Source: an uncultured Collinsella sp.
GTDB taxonomy: Bacteria > Actinomycetota > Coriobacteriia > Coriobacteriales > Coriobacteriaceae
NCBI GenBank assembly: GCA_900542555.1
Contig: UQNU01000012.1
Coordinates: 1-44,821, forward strand
Direction of reading: 5' to 3'
DNA: 44,821 nucleotides
How positions within the stretch are numbered: position 1 is the first letter of the stretch; each line of letters starts with the position of its first letter. Position numbers and translations under genes: made by a program. Positions 1 through 9,082 of this stretch are shown in pieces. The notes under the pieces were generated by a model that was given only the letters and a program-made list of their open reading frames with translations, was not told the origin of the DNA and made no database searches.

Positions 1-68
1 GGGTCAGCCCGTGGGAGGCCAGGGCGCCGCTGACCGGTGGACGGCACCGAGCCGTACGCTTGAACTGA
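1..68 (+). other. Possible 3' end of an unidentified gene
   Basis: The window opens just upstream of a strong terminator, so these bases probably hold the C-terminus of a gene entering from the left. Two frames stop here: one ends with TGA at 31-33 after an Arg/Gly-rich tail, the other with TGA at 66-68. Nothing is long enough to recognise a family, and I cannot choose between the frames. Confidence 0.3.
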
Positions 69-71
69 GAA

Positions 72-101
72 GGGGGAGGCCTCGCGGCCTCCCCCTTTTT
101 T
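72..101 (+). terminator. Rho-independent terminator
   Basis: A perfect 10-bp stem (72-81 with 86-95) closes a TCGC tetraloop and is followed by six T residues. It ends the transcript entering from the left edge. The opposite strand has no comparable U-tract, so it mainly serves the + strand. Confidence 0.9.
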
Positions 102-165
102 GCGTTTACGGGGCGTAAATGACTCTATTACACGAGACGATCTTATCGTTTTTGGTATTGAGCCC

Positions 166-633
166 TTATTTAAAGAAGATAAATCGAATAACAAGGGCAA
201 CTGCTATGGCCACAATGATCAAAAGCAGGATTGTCAGTCGATGCTGCTTGCGTCGTTTACTTGATGAAACGAAGATTGATTTTCCCTGTTTTGGCGTTTC
301 GAGATAGCGAGCCGAATGCGTCAAGGTTTGCTTTGATCGAGGACCTCTTTGTTGATGAGCGGCGGATGCTTTCATCGGCTCATCACTAGCTGCGCTGTTT
401 TTAGATAATGGTGCGTCTTTTAGATATACAGGGTCTCCCGAGGCGACGCCCATATGTTTACGTCCCGTTTGGGCATCCTCGAGCGTTTGATATCGATTTC
501 TCGTCACATACTCGGGCTCCGGATCATTAATGGGCTCTTGCGAGATGTGGGGGCGATGGAACCGTGGCGGCTGCGTGGAAGTATCTTCCCCCTGCGTCGG
601 CATAAACATTTTGTTCTGGTTTTGGTCGTCCAT
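166..633 (-). CDS. Hypothetical tail-anchored membrane protein
   Basis: A 155-residue protein of no family I recognise. Residues 1 to about 125 are polar and rich in Pro, Gln, Ser, Arg and Lys, and look disordered. A Lys/Arg/His-rich stretch then precedes one hydrophobic segment (about residues 131-153) and the chain ends almost at once (FFK). This is the layout of a C-tail-anchored protein with its bulk in the cytoplasm. The start is supported by AAAGGG seven bases upstream of the ATG, and a TACAAT hexamer at 673-678 could be the -10. It stands alone, divergent from hsp20. Function is unknown. Confidence 0.75.
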   Translation of the reverse strand: MDDQNQNKMFMPTQGEDTSTQPPRFHRPHISQEPINDPEPEYVTRNRYQTLEDAQTGRKHMGVASGDPVYLKDAPLSKNSAASDEPMKASAAHQQRGPRSKQTLTHSARYLETPKQGKSIFVSSSKRRKQHRLTILLLIIVAIAVALVIRFIFFK

Positions 634-672
634 GATGCCCTTTAGCTCGTTACCAACAACGTGTACGCGCTC

Positions 673-678
673 ATTGTA
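673..678 (-). promoter_or_regulatory. Putative -10 element for the tail-anchored protein gene
   Basis: Read on the minus strand the hexamer is TACAAT, 39 bases upstream of the ATG. No convincing -35 is seen. The same hexamer precedes several other genes of the window. Confidence 0.35.
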
Positions 679-725
679 AGCCCCTAGTTATTTGTAGCTG
701 CGTACATACTCGTGATTTAAGCTCT

Positions 726-844
726 GGTTCAAAGAACCTTAACCTTATTAAAACCTGAGTCATACACACTTAGATATGCTTATAGTACTGGACTCAAAAA
801 ACTTTATAGTCGATGTATATATGAGCACTGGGTGGGCATATATA
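726..844. promoter_or_regulatory. AT-rich hsp20 control region with inverted repeats
   Basis: The 277 bases between the two divergent genes (634-910) are clearly more AT-rich than the surroundings. They hold a perfect palindrome GGTTC-AAA-GAACC (726-738) and a TATATATG / CATATATA inverted repeat (816-823 and 837-844, 13-base spacer) about 70 bases upstream of the hsp20 start. I find no canonical CIRCE or HAIR element. Acting as an operator is an inference. Confidence 0.4.
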
Positions 845-910
845 AGAGCGTCAAAAGAAGTACCAGTCACCTAGAAGATGACTCGGCAGTCCTTAAAAGG
901 AGTGGTAAAC

Positions 911-1342
911 ATGGCAAGCATGGTTCCTTATCGTTCGGTTTTTGGCGTTCGTCCCTCTGCAAGCTCGCTGTTCGATCTGTTTGATGATATGAGCGACCTA
1001 GCGAACAGCTCGATTGCCTCTAAGGCGTTCCCCGTTGACGTTGAGGATAAGGGCGATGGCTATGAGGTCAAGGCTTATCTGACCGGCGTCGCCAAGGACG
1101 ATATCGATGTCGAGCTTAACGAGGGCCGTCTGTCCATTAGCGTGAATGTCGAGGAAGACGAGGAGAACGAGGGCAAGAACTTCCTGCAGAAGGAGTTCAG
1201 CTCGTACAGCGCGACGCGTGGCGTGTATCTTAAGGACGCTTCGAGCGAGGGCCTCTCGGCTAAGTACGCTGACGGCATCCTGACCGTTACGGTTCCCAAG
1301 ATCGTCGAGAAGAAGAACGTTACGAAGATCTCCATCGAATAA
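911..1342 (+). CDS. Hsp20/alpha-crystallin family small heat-shock protein
   Basis: A 143-residue ATP-independent holdase that keeps unfolding proteins soluble. After about 35 residues of N-terminal arm comes the alpha-crystallin domain (VDVEDKGDGYEVKAYLTGV onward), ending with the signature ADGILTVTVPK near the C-terminus. An in-frame ATG at 878 would add 11 residues, but AAAAGGAG at 895-902 lies eight bases before the ATG at 911, so 911 is chosen. It is monocistronic, bounded by an AT-rich control region upstream and a hairpin terminator downstream. The absent C-terminal I-x-I motif (it ends VTKISIE) is a mild departure from many family members. Confidence 0.93.
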   Translation: MASMVPYRSVFGVRPSASSLFDLFDDMSDLANSSIASKAFPVDVEDKGDGYEVKAYLTGVAKDDIDVELNEGRLSISVNVEEDEENEGKNFLQKEFSSYSATRGVYLKDASSEGLSAKYADGILTVTVPKIVEKKNVTKISIE

Positions 1343-1379
1343 CTTCGTTGGTGTTCTTCGCTATTAAAAGACAACAAAA

Positions 1380-1409
1380 GGGGCTGGGAAGCGATTCCCG
1401 GCCCCTTTT
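1380..1409. terminator. Bidirectional terminator between hsp20 and walJ-type gene
   Basis: An 11-bp stem with one G-T pair (1380-1390 with 1395-1405) and a GCGA loop is followed by TTTT on + and preceded by AAAA, giving a U-run on the minus strand too. It can therefore end both converging genes. Confidence 0.85.
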
Positions 1410-1424
1410 GCTATCTAGAGTGGT

Positions 1425-2234
1425 CTATACAATGGTTGCCGGTTGATACTGACTCGCAGGGCGTATCGAGAGCTTTCGTGGCCCTTGAAGAAGGGTGGCA
1501 GAGCTGCCGAGCTCATCATCGAGACTTGCATCAAGCGCGTTGGCAAAGCTTTTGACGGTAAGGCTCGGACGATTGTTATCTTGGCTGATATGCATGGCAA
1601 TGAGCTGTTCGGTGCGATCGGTAACAAGTTCGCGCGCGGCTTCGGCGGCTTGGCCATTGGAGAGATGTCCCCTTGCAGACAGGATGCGCTCCTGAAGAAA
1701 GCGGGGATATTCTCCCTCGCGCAGCATGGTCACATCGTGGTTGCTTTCGAGTGCGAGGACTCGACAATCTTTGAGGGTGTTCATGGCTTGGCTCGATAGC
1801 TCTCCGGTGTCGGTGGCAAAGCCGATGGAATCATCGAGAGCATTGAATCGATAGCCGACTGGATTGATGACATCGTGTGATGTTGAGTAGGTTTGTACGT
1901 GGATGCCGGCAATGGAAAGGGTGTCACCGGGATCGAATTCCTCGACAGGCAGATGCGAAAGATTTTCTTTGTTCGAAAGAGTGCCCCTGCTGGCAAAGAG
2001 GGGGCCGTGCCAGTGCTTGCACCAGACATCGAGACCCTTGATGTGATCGCTATGCTCATGAGTAATGAGAAGAGCCGAGACGTTGTCTGCCGAGAACCCC
2101 AGTTCTGCCATGCGCTTTAATGTCTCGCGGCGAGAAAGACCGTCGTCAATCATGATGAGCCCCCGGGGGCCTTCGATGAGCGCGCAGTTGCCTTTTGAGC
2201 CGCTGCCAAGGATATGAAGGTGCAGACGAGACAT
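1425..2234 (-). CDS. MBL-fold metallohydrolase, WalJ/YycJ type
   Basis: A 269-residue metallo-beta-lactamase-fold protein. The N-terminus HILGSGSKGNC is typical of the YycJ/WalJ group, and the metal-binding motif THEHSDH is at residues 58-64, with a further STSHD histidine downstream. WalJ proteins are linked to cell-wall and DNA-repair phenotypes and are thought to be 5'-exonuclease-like; the exact substrate is not known from sequence. The ATG at 2234 is chosen because the family begins here; upstream in-frame codons lack homology and the Shine-Dalgarno (GGAA) is weak. Unlike Firmicutes, it is not linked to walRK but is divergent from tilS. Confidence 0.88.
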   Translation of the reverse strand: MSRLHLHILGSGSKGNCALIEGPRGLIMIDDGLSRRETLKRMAELGFSADNVSALLITHEHSDHIKGLDVWCKHWHGPLFASRGTLSNKENLSHLPVEEFDPGDTLSIAGIHVQTYSTSHDVINPVGYRFNALDDSIGFATDTGELSSQAMNTLKDCRVLALESNHDVTMLREGEYPRFLQERILSARGHLSNGQAAEAARELVTDRTEQLIAMHISQDNNRPSLTVKSFANALDASLDDELGSSATLLQGPRKLSIRPASQYQPATIV

Positions 2235-2282
2235 AAGATTCCAAAGGATACAATGGGTGCGAACGAATAGAGGAGGAAGCAA

Positions 2283-3821
2283 ATGCCTACGGTATCTCAG
2301 CATTATGGACACCATGCCGTGCCTGGGGCAGTCGATGAGACCCGGACGAGGCAGCAGGCTGCTCCTGTCGTGCTCATGGTATCAGGCGGCGCGGACTCGA
2401 CGGCACTGCTTCTTATGGCGTGCACATCAAAGCTGGATATCCAAGACGGACGCGGTGTTGCCCCCATTGCTCGCGAGCGACTGCATGTGCTGCATGTGAA
2501 TCATCATCTGCGCGGCGAGGCATCCGATGGCGACGAGGCCTTCGTGCGTGAGCTCTGCGCGCAATATGGTCTACCGCTGTGTGTCGAGCATGCCTATTTC
2601 GATGATGAATCGGGCAATATCGAGGCGGCTGCCCGCGAGGTGCGCTATGCCGCGGCGCGAAGGTATGTTCGCGAGCTCTGCGCCCAGACGGGGGCACCGC
2701 GAACGGCGGCTCGTATCTGCACCGCGCACACGTCTTCGGATCGCGCGGAAACGTTTTTGATGAACGCGATTAAGGGTTCGGGGCCCGCTGGTCTATCGAG
2801 CATTCCTCGCCGGAGGAATATCGTGGTGCGTCCCTTGCTCGACTTGACTCATGATGAGCTCGTGGGCTATCTGCAGGTGCATGGTCAACCGTGGCGTGAA
2901 GATGAAAGCAACGAGGACGTTTCGTACTTGCGCAACTATGTGCGCCATCGGGTGATGCCGGTGGTGGCGCAGCGCAACGCGAGCGTCTGTAAGACGATTG
3001 GCGCCGCCTGCGAGATCTTAGGCGATGAGGATGCCTTTCTTTCTCAGCTTTCCGCACAGGCGCTCCGAAGCTGCCTGCGTAAGGAGGCGGCGGGTGCACT
3101 GGTCCTTGACGCTCGTCGCCTGGCTGCGGCCGAGGTGGTAATCGCGCGGCGCATCGTGCGACTGGCAATTAAGCGTATCGACCCCGACGCTCGCCCGGAG
3201 ATGCGGCATGTGGAGCGCGTGCTCGCCTGTGTCGCCGAGGGCTCGGGTTCGGTCACGCTGCCGGCGGGAATCGATGCGCGCGTGGAGTTTGGCATGCTGT
3301 CATTCAAGGCCCCGGCGGCGCGCGAGGGGTTAGTTGCCGATTGGGTCACCATTCCCGGTCGATTGCCGCTGGGGGCGGGCCGCATCCTGGTGGCAGAGCC
3401 GATGGCTGTGGAGCCGGGGTGTGATATTGTGCGCCGTGCCCGCGAACTTGCGGGTGCCGGAGGGGTGGTCGCTATGGTGGATGCCGCGACGCTGGGCTTT
3501 GCCGATCGCGATAGCGAACGGATGCTAGCCGGCTCGTGCGGGGAGATTCCCGCCGAGGCACGATCGGCACGCCTGTGGGTGGATAGCCCTGTGCCGGGAG
3601 ATGTAATGTGTCCGTTGGGGATGGACGGCCGAAGCAAGAAAGTGTCAGACCTGTTGAACGAGGCGCGCATTCCTGTTTCAGAGCGCTCTGGCGTACCCGT
3701 GGTAAGAACGGCTCCGGGAGGTGCCGTGGTATGGGTCGCAGGCGTTCGCGCGGACGAGCGTTTTAAATGCACGGCCGCAACGCGCGTGGCGTATCTGCTT
3801 CGCGTGGTCGATGCGGAATAG
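2283..3821 (+). CDS. tilS: tRNA(Ile)-lysidine synthase TilS
   Basis: A 512-residue ATP-dependent enzyme that attaches lysine to C34 of the tRNA-Ile CAU anticodon, which lets it read AUA codons instead of AUG. The N-terminal PP-loop motif SGGADS is at residues 34-39. It is followed by the family motifs NHHLRG and HTSSDRAETFLMN. The C-terminal substrate-binding domain carries KKVSDLLNEARIPVSER and a closing VVWVAGVRADERF. AGAGGAGG precedes the ATG. The gene heads a tilS-hpt-ftsH cluster, an order conserved in many Gram-positive bacteria. Confidence 0.95.
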   Translation: MPTVSQHYGHHAVPGAVDETRTRQQAAPVVLMVSGGADSTALLLMACTSKLDIQDGRGVAPIARERLHVLHVNHHLRGEASDGDEAFVRELCAQYGLPLCVEHAYFDDESGNIEAAAREVRYAAARRYVRELCAQTGAPRTAARICTAHTSSDRAETFLMNAIKGSGPAGLSSIPRRRNIVVRPLLDLTHDELVGYLQVHGQPWREDESNEDVSYLRNYVRHRVMPVVAQRNASVCKTIGAACEILGDEDAFLSQLSAQALRSCLRKEAAGALVLDARRLAAAEVVIARRIVRLAIKRIDPDARPEMRHVERVLACVAEGSGSVTLPAGIDARVEFGMLSFKAPAAREGLVADWVTIPGRLPLGAGRILVAEPMAVEPGCDIVRRARELAGAGGVVAMVDAATLGFADRDSERMLAGSCGEIPAEARSARLWVDSPVPGDVMCPLGMDGRSKKVSDLLNEARIPVSERSGVPVVRTAPGGAVVWVAGVRADERFKCTAATRVAYLLRVVDAE

Positions 3822-3904
3822 CGTTCCACGTCAGCTATTCTGTGCGACGTTGACGGTATTCCCGCGCTGATGGCGTACGGGCTGGAAAATATACCCCGTG
3901 CGCT

Positions 3905-3912
3905 GCTAGAAT
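3905..3912 (+). promoter_or_regulatory. Putative extended -10 promoter of hpt
   Basis: TGC-TAGAAT (3904-3912) has the TGn extension and lies 57 bases before the hpt ATG. No -35 is visible at the usual spacing. Confidence 0.35.
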
Positions 3913-3968
3913 GTGAAGTTCGCGTCCATACGGCGGTGTGTGGGCGATAAGCACAAGAAAGGGTTGTC

Positions 3969-4517
3969 ATGGCTTCTCAACATCCGGATATCGAGAAGGT
4001 TCTGTTTACGCAGGAGGATATCGACGGTATCGTCTCTCGCCTAGGCGAGCAGATTACTCGCGACTACGCGGGTAAGGATCTGGTGCTGATTGCGGTCCTG
4101 CGCGGCGCCGTGGTCTTTATGGGCGACCTGATGCGCAAGATCGAGCTGCCGACCAACATCGATTTCATGGCTGTTTCGAGCTATGGCGACGGTGTGAAGT
4201 CCTCGGGTATCGTGCGTATCATTAAGGACCTGGATATCGACATCCGCGGTCGCGACGTGCTGATCGTCGAGGACATTCTGGACTCGGGCCTGACGCTCAA
4301 GTATCTGATGAAGAACCTCGAGAGCCGCAAGCCCGCTTCTCTGGAGGTCGCCGCCTTCCTGTGGAAGGACGTTGAGGACCGTACCTCGGCCATCACGCCC
4401 AAGTATGTTGGAACCCATTGCCCCGATGCCTTTGTGGTGGGCTACGGCCTCGACTATGCCGAGCGCTATCGTAACCTTCCGTATCTGGGCATTTTGAAAC
4501 CGGAGGTTTATTCGTAA
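3969..4517 (+). CDS. hpt: Hypoxanthine phosphoribosyltransferase
   Basis: A 182-residue purine salvage enzyme that joins hypoxanthine or guanine to PRPP, giving IMP or GMP. The PRPP-binding loop VLIVEDILDSGLTL is at residues 97-110, and the length is usual for the family. AAAGGG lies upstream of the ATG. It sits between tilS and ftsH as in Bacillus; its TAA is separated from the ftsH ATG by a single base, so the two are probably co-translated. Confidence 0.95.
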   Translation: MASQHPDIEKVLFTQEDIDGIVSRLGEQITRDYAGKDLVLIAVLRGAVVFMGDLMRKIELPTNIDFMAVSSYGDGVKSSGIVRIIKDLDIDIRGRDVLIVEDILDSGLTLKYLMKNLESRKPASLEVAAFLWKDVEDRTSAITPKYVGTHCPDAFVVGYGLDYAERYRNLPYLGILKPEVYS

Positions 4518-4518
4518 G

Positions 4519-6657
<2,139 letters not shown>

Positions 6658-6668
6658 CCTTTGTGGCG

Positions 6669-6709
6669 AAAGCCTCTGCGGGGAAACCTGCGGAGGCTTT
6701 TTCTTTTTG
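6669..6709 (+). terminator. Terminator after ftsH
   Basis: AAAGCCTC (6669-6676) pairs with GAGGCTTT (6693-6700); the inner arms TGCGGG and CCTGCG extend the stem around a GAAA loop. A T-rich run (TTTTTCTTTTT) follows. It ends the tilS-hpt-ftsH transcript. Confidence 0.88.
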
Positions 6710-6710
6710 T

Positions 6711-6766
6711 TGATTGGGGACAGACTTAAATGAGCGTTTTCACGCATTTAAGCCTGTCCCCAATCA
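6711..6766. repeat. Solitary REP-like palindrome
   Basis: A 56-bp imperfect palindrome. TGATTGGGGACAG (6711-6723) pairs with CTGTCCCCAATCA (6754-6766), and CTTAAATG pairs with CATTTAAG inside, around a short centre. Its left part matches the ends of the RAYT transposase element at 38.6-39.65 kb at about 32 of 36 positions. It sits between the ftsH terminator and the next gene's control region, a typical place for REP elements. Confidence 0.85.
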
Positions 6767-6828
6767 ACATTGCTGCGGCGCTTTGCTCGGCTAAAGCGTA
6801 CAATAGCGCCTATGTGAAAGGGGAACAG

Positions 6829-8019
6829 ATGATCAACGAAACTATGTATGCTCGCGGTGCGGAAAGCTCCATCATCCGCGAGATTTTTAGCTATGGCCTT
6901 GAGCGCAAGGCGCAGATTGGTGCGGAAAATGTATTCGATTTTTCGCTGGGTAACCCGAGCGTTCCGGCGCCCGCTGCCGTGGCGGAGTCCATTAAGAAGG
7001 CCTTGGAGCTGCCGAGTGACCAGCTGCACGGATACACGCCCGCACCGGGCCTGCCGCAGTGCCGTACCGCCGTGGCTGAGTCGCTCAACCGCCGCTTTGG
7101 TACGAGTTATGAGGGCAAGGATGTCTTTATGACCGTGGGCGCCGCGGCTTCGCTCACCTGCACGCTCAACGCCGTTACGAACCCGGGCGATGAGGTTATC
7201 GTCATTGCACCGTACTTCCCGGAGTATCGCGTGTGGATTGAGAAAGCCGGCTGTACGTGTGTCGAGGCGCTCGCCAATGAAGATACGTTCCAGCTGAGTG
7301 TGGACAACGTGCTCAAGGCGATTACCGATAAGACGACTGCCGTCATCATCGACTCGCCGAATAACCCGACCGGCGCCGTGTATACGCGCGACACGCTGAC
7401 GCGACTGGCCAGTGTTTTACGCGAGGTCAACGCCAAGCGCGATCCCGAGAACCCGATTATGCTCATCTCGGATGAGCCGTATCGCGAGATTGTCTATGGC
7501 GCCGAGGTGCCTTGGGTGCCTTCGATCTACGAGCACACCATCGTGTGCTACTCGTATTCCAAGTCGCTGTCGCTGCCGGGCGAGCGCGTGGGTTGGATTT
7601 TGGTTCCCAACACCAATCCGCAGGCTGCGCGTCTGATGCCGGCTGTTGCGGGTGCCGCCCGTACGCTGGGCTTCGTGTGCGCGCCGGCGCTCTTCCAGCG
7701 CGTAATTATCGACTGCATCGATGAGCCGAGTGACGTTGAGGCCTATGCGCGCAACCGCACCGCGCTTACCGATGCACTAGCGGAGTACGGCTACACGTAT
7801 GTTGAGCCGGATGGTGCATTCTACCTGTGGGTGAAGGCGCTGGAGCCCGATGCGAACGCTTTCTGCGAGCGCGCGAAGAAGTATGAGCTGCTCGCGGTGC
7901 CCTCGGATAGTTTTGGCATGCCGGGCTGGTTCCGCTTGGGCTACTGTGTGAGCTACGAGACTATCGTTAACTCACTGCCCGCCTGGAAGCAGCTGGCCGA
8001 CGAGTATCGTCAAAAGTAA
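6829..8019 (+). CDS. Pyridoxal-phosphate aminotransferase, class I/II
   Basis: A 396-residue fold-type I aminotransferase. The motif NNPTG is at residues 178-182, the cofactor-binding ISDEPYRE at 213-220, and the Schiff-base lysine is K245 in YSYSKSLSLPG. The closing FRLGYC supplies the carboxylate-binding arginine. The chain resembles aspartate/alanine-type enzymes, but the substrate cannot be read from sequence. AAAGGGGA lies before the ATG at 6829; the longer in-frame ORF would run back into the REP palindrome and is rejected. The gene is monocistronic, with a TACAAT hexamer at 6799-6804 as a possible -10. Confidence 0.9.
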   Translation: MINETMYARGAESSIIREIFSYGLERKAQIGAENVFDFSLGNPSVPAPAAVAESIKKALELPSDQLHGYTPAPGLPQCRTAVAESLNRRFGTSYEGKDVFMTVGAAASLTCTLNAVTNPGDEVIVIAPYFPEYRVWIEKAGCTCVEALANEDTFQLSVDNVLKAITDKTTAVIIDSPNNPTGAVYTRDTLTRLASVLREVNAKRDPENPIMLISDEPYREIVYGAEVPWVPSIYEHTIVCYSYSKSLSLPGERVGWILVPNTNPQAARLMPAVAGAARTLGFVCAPALFQRVIIDCIDEPSDVEAYARNRTALTDALAEYGYTYVEPDGAFYLWVKALEPDANAFCERAKKYELLAVPSDSFGMPGWFRLGYCVSYETIVNSLPAWKQLADEYRQK

Positions 8020-8047
8020 AGCGCTCTGCTTACAATGTTTTACGTGA

Positions 8048-8078
8048 AACGGGGTTTGGTTTTAAGCCAGACCCCGTT
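8048..8078 (+). terminator. Hairpin after the aminotransferase gene
   Basis: A 12-bp stem with one G-T pair (8048-8059 with 8067-8078) closes a 7-base loop. The following bases (GTCTATG) are not a true T-run, so termination may be weak. Confidence 0.6.
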
Positions 8079-8111
8079 GTCTATGCCGTTGTGTGATTGG
8101 GATGAAGCAGT

Positions 8112-8141
8112 TTTACGACTGCCGAAAGCTATGCGTACAAT
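8112..8141 (+). promoter_or_regulatory. Putative promoter of the PHP-domain gene
   Basis: TTTACG (8112-8117) and TACAAT (8136-8141) are separated by 18 bases and lie 37 bases before the ATG. Confidence 0.45.
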
Positions 8142-8178
8142 GAATATACGCGACGGCTATACCGGATAAGGAGACCCG

Positions 8179-9000
8179 ATGCCCTGCCTTCTTTCTTGTG
8201 ATATTCATACTCATACGCTGTTCTCCGCGCATGCGTACTCAACCATTGAGGAGAATGTGTACTGGGCGGCGGAACGTGGCCTGCAGGTGCTCGGATCCGC
8301 CGACCATCTGAGCTCTATGGTTACGGCTTGCCCCAACGACCTGCGCAGTTTCCAGTTCTTTATTAACCAGGATATCTGGCCGCGCATTTGGAGCGGCGTG
8401 CTGGTGCTTCGCGGCGCCGAGGCCGATATCGTTTCGCTGGACGGAAGCTTGTTTGGCGAGGACATTCCCGTTTCGTTCGATATTGCCGGCGATTCGTACA
8501 GTCACCAGCATTCGCTGTTCGGATTGGTGACGCGCAATTTGGATTATTTGGTGGCAAGCGTGCATAATCCGCAGTTTGCCGAAGGCGCGACGCTCGCCCA
8601 AACAACCCAGATGTATATCAATGCCCTGGAGCACCCCAAGGTGTTCATGCTTGGGCATACGGGTCGTTCGGGCGTGCCGTTCGATATCGATGAGGTGCTG
8701 CTGGCGGCCAAAGCCAAGCACAAGATCATTGAGATCAACAGCCATAGTCTTGAGCACGGTGCCGACACTGAGCATTGGGCCGTATGCCGCAAGATTGCCG
8801 AGCGTTGCGCCGAGCTGGGCGTGGGCATTGGTGTTTCGACCGATGCGCACATCGGCATGGCAATTGGCAAGCTCGACCATGCCCGCAAGATGCTCGACGA
8901 GATTCACTTCCCGCTGGACCTGATCGTGACGCGCGACCGCGAGACACTGCTGCGCGAGATGGCGGCAGCCGGCGTGTGCGACCTGCGCAAGGGGATATAA
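8179..9000 (+). CDS. PHP-domain phosphoesterase, YcdX-like
   Basis: A 273-residue PHP-family metal-dependent phosphoesterase. The metal-binding motifs appear in the usual order: DIHTHT (residues 8-13), SADHL, RGAEADIV, SVHNP, LGHTGRSG, EINSHS and STDAHIG near the C-terminus. The arrangement matches the YcdX/histidinol-phosphatase-like branch rather than polymerase-associated PHP domains. AAGGAG lies before the ATG. The substrate is unknown and no histidine biosynthesis gene is nearby, so a histidinol-phosphatase role is not supported by context. Confidence 0.88.
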   Translation: MPCLLSCDIHTHTLFSAHAYSTIEENVYWAAERGLQVLGSADHLSSMVTACPNDLRSFQFFINQDIWPRIWSGVLVLRGAEADIVSLDGSLFGEDIPVSFDIAGDSYSHQHSLFGLVTRNLDYLVASVHNPQFAEGATLAQTTQMYINALEHPKVFMLGHTGRSGVPFDIDEVLLAAKAKHKIIEINSHSLEHGADTEHWAVCRKIAERCAELGVGIGVSTDAHIGMAIGKLDHARKMLDEIHFPLDLIVTRDRETLLREMAAAGVCDLRKGI

Positions 9001-9020
9001 CGAGACTCATATGCCCAACG

Positions 9021-9060
9021 AAGGGGGGGGGCGGTCCAGACGGGCTGCCCCCCTTCTTGT
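9021..9060. terminator. Terminator between converging genes
   Basis: AA plus nine G and a C (9021-9032) pair with GCCCCCCTT (9047-9055), with a 14-base loop and a short T-rich tail. It lies between the PHP gene (+) and the methyltransferase gene (-) and could serve both. Confidence 0.65.
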
Positions 9061-9082
9061 CCCGAAAATCGACCGGGGTGGA

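Noticed and set aside
740..800. HspR (HAIR) operator before hsp20
   Set aside because: CTGAGT and ACTCAA half-sites are present but about 38 bases apart rather than seven.
6730..6828. N-terminal extension of the aminotransferase
   Set aside because: It would start inside the REP palindrome; the ribosome-binding site and family match support 6829.
8179..9000. Histidinol-phosphatase
   Set aside because: PHP motifs fit, but no histidine pathway gene is near and the YcdX-like motif spacing is a better match.
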